A DNA stretch of 64,000 bases, taken from positions 49,932,999 through 49,996,998 of the forward strand of contig CM060190.1 in assembly GCA_030549335.1 (NCBI GenBank). The letters are read 5' to 3'. The notes under the pieces were generated by a model. The model was not told the origin of the DNA. It saw nothing but the letters and a program-made list of their open reading frames with translations, and did not search any database. This DNA is from Pontederia crassipes. Lineage: Eukaryota; Streptophyta; Magnoliopsida; Commelinales; Pontederiaceae. This document shows positions 62,401-64,000 of this stretch, one piece after another; position 1 is the stretch's first letter, and each line of letters begins with the position of its first letter. A program made the position numbers and the translations under genes.

Positions 62401-64000
62401 ATAAAAAGAGGTTGCATCATAATTACAACAAAAGTAATTGAATGCTGAATTTCTCTCTCCACTACTCGCACGACCATATGTTACATAACTCTATCTGTGT
62501 AGCATTACACATTCCTGAAGATGACTGCATTTGTTTGTGACCAGATTGCCCATAGAGTAGATGTGGTTAGTACTCTGCACCGCCTCGAGACATCTCTCTA
62601 CTGGTTCCCCATCACATTACCACTCCGAAAGGAGCTCCAAAGTGCTTCTACCGATGATACATTAAGTCATTGACTTCTGGTGATTGCCCATACTTCTCTT
62701 GCCATCTTGCACTAAAAAAACAAGTGCTTAATATCTTTGCCAGCACTATTGCACAAAACACAGGTGATGTAAGCCCCATCGAGATCTATAAGATTTGGTG
62801 AGGAGTCACCCACGTCGAAGAAGCCAAGCGAAAATTTTGATTCTTAGCGGTAATTTGCTCTTCCATATAATGGCACAATCTGACTTCAAGTCACCATCAT
62901 CGATTGCATCAGCTGCACTTAACATTTCATATACCTTCCAGGCTGAAAAAGTACCAACTGACCATTCCCAGTTGTCCCTTATATTATCTTTAGGAGCATA
63001 TTCATCCAATTTATCAAGTAAGTTAACAAAATCATCTATTTGTTGTTCCGACAAATTACTTGTGAAAGATGACAACCAGGCCCCATTGCAACCTCCCCAT
63101 TGTGACCTCCCGATGTAGACCAATATTCTGCCACCTTAATGTCTTTGTCCGCTGCCATGGTATATAGCCTAAGGAATAGTTGTGCTAGTGAATCAAGGTC
63201 AGCCCAGGGATCTTTCCAAAAATGAAGCTATCTTCCATTACCTAGCCTCAACGAGATGGTCTGATCTTAGGTAATGTAGCCATCACCCCGTTCCAAAAAG
63301 ATGAGCATCCACTTTTCATCACAATTGGTTGTTCCCAAGATAGAAACCCCCATGACATGAAGATGACAGTTATCTGTATTGCTCAAGATTTTGTATGCCC
63401 ATTTTGATAGCAATGCTTCATTTGCTCTTCGAAGTACATGGACATCCAAACCTCCTTCAGAATGAGGCCTGCAGATATTCTTCCACGCCACCAAATGAAC
63501 ACCATGATTATTACTTCCAGAATGTATCCAAAAAAATTTGCTCCTGATGGAGTCAATGCGAACTTCAATTGATTTTGGTAGAGGTAATATAGATAAGAAA
63601 TACATCTGATAGAACTATCCGCACAAGAGTAAGTTGCCCTCCTTTCGACAGAAGCTTTGCACTCTTTGACTAGTGTTCACTCTTTGTCTCGGGTCCTCTT
63701 ATATGATAGAGGTAGGCCCAAGTATGTTAATGGGAGGTTGCCTATATCATAGAGCAAGCAATTGTCTCTTGGTCTGTTGGTCATCCATCCCAAAAGGTAT
63801 AAATGAAGATTTTAAATGGTTAATGTTTAAGCTAGAAAAATCCCCAAAAATCTTCACAAGAATAGAAGTCATCCTTTCTGCCTCCCTAGAGCCTTCGATG
63901 AGGAATGTCGCATCGTCAGCATATTGTACAAGTGGAATGATTGAGCCCTGACTTATATTGACTATGAACTTGGATACGAGACCAGCATTACACAAGGAAA
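62400..64000 (-). pseudogene. L1-type LINE reverse transcriptase remnant, runs off right edge
   Basis: Read on the minus strand from the right edge. Positions 63995-63747 hold the reverse transcriptase palm with the catalytic VQYADDATFL. Positions 63605-63267 have the thumb region typical of plant L1 (LPLPKSIEVRIDSIRSKFFW, HLVAWKNICRPHSEGGLDV). Positions 63123-62806 have the zf-RVT lead-in AWKVYEMLSA and IWKSKLPLRIKIFAWLLRRG. Near 62770-62670 a further frame reads ITCVLCNSAGKDIKHLFF, the zf-RVT cysteine/histidine motif. The pieces lie in different frames with stops, so this copy is dead. The 3' end near 62400 is estimated; no clear tail or TSD was found. Confidence 0.85.

Overview
This is nuclear DNA from a flowering plant. 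The coding exons are short and bounded by GT/AG introns. Their 5' ends are GC-rich, which hints at a monocot (inference only). The intergenic DNA is AT-rich and packed with solo LTRs, foldback elements and microsatellites. No operons, ribosome-binding sites or CRISPR arrays were seen.

Four host genes are visible. (1) Positions 16-589, minus strand: the 5' two exons of an alpha-expansin (EXPA), cut by the left edge. (2) 17464-25904, minus: a complete 14-exon RNase II/RNB gene, the organellar exoribonuclease RNR1 (798 residues as I spliced it). (3) 33016-37509, minus: a complete 11-exon IWS1/SPN1 transcription elongation factor gene (512 residues). (4) 60898-61205, plus: the first two exons of a Rab5-interacting family (RAB5IF/RCAF1-like) membrane protein, whose remaining exons must lie beyond the LINE at the right edge. 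They have unrelated housekeeping or growth roles and form no pathway.

The rest is mostly mobile DNA, and many borders can be fixed by target-site duplications (TSDs). From the left: a microsatellite-rich stretch with an Au-like SINE (2.8-5.2 kb); a plus-strand solo LTR at 7383-10019 (TSD GTGGG); a 1.28-kb fully foldback MULE-type element at 10657-11933 (10-bp TSD); a second foldback at about 12.45-14.0 kb with a GGGTCGG-rich hAT-like MITE and a Copia fragment nested inside; and a Tourist-like MITE at 14101-14684. Inside RNR1 lie an antisense Copia-type solo LTR (19775-21285) and an AGATCT-rich element (about 22450-22880). A minus-strand solo LTR of the first family is at 27623-30220 (TSD TCGAG). 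Two related foldback MITEs flank IWS1: 32166-32558 beyond its 3' end and 37675-38151 about 165 bp upstream of its start codon.

The most interesting accessory unit is a 6.9-kb PIF/Harbinger transposon at 41092-48015 (TSD TTA). It has a DDE transposase and a Myb/SANT-like ORF1 on the minus strand. Near its left end, on the opposite strand, is a third gene encoding a 73-residue RNase H1 N-terminal (hybrid-binding/viroplasmin-type) domain. Both mobility genes appear frameshifted. It is followed after 45 bp by a degenerate minus-strand Ty3/Gypsy retrotransposon (48061-57609) with one full and one truncated LTR, a primer-binding site and a polypurine tract. A decayed L1-type LINE (minus) occupies about 62.4-64.0 kb and runs off the right edge.
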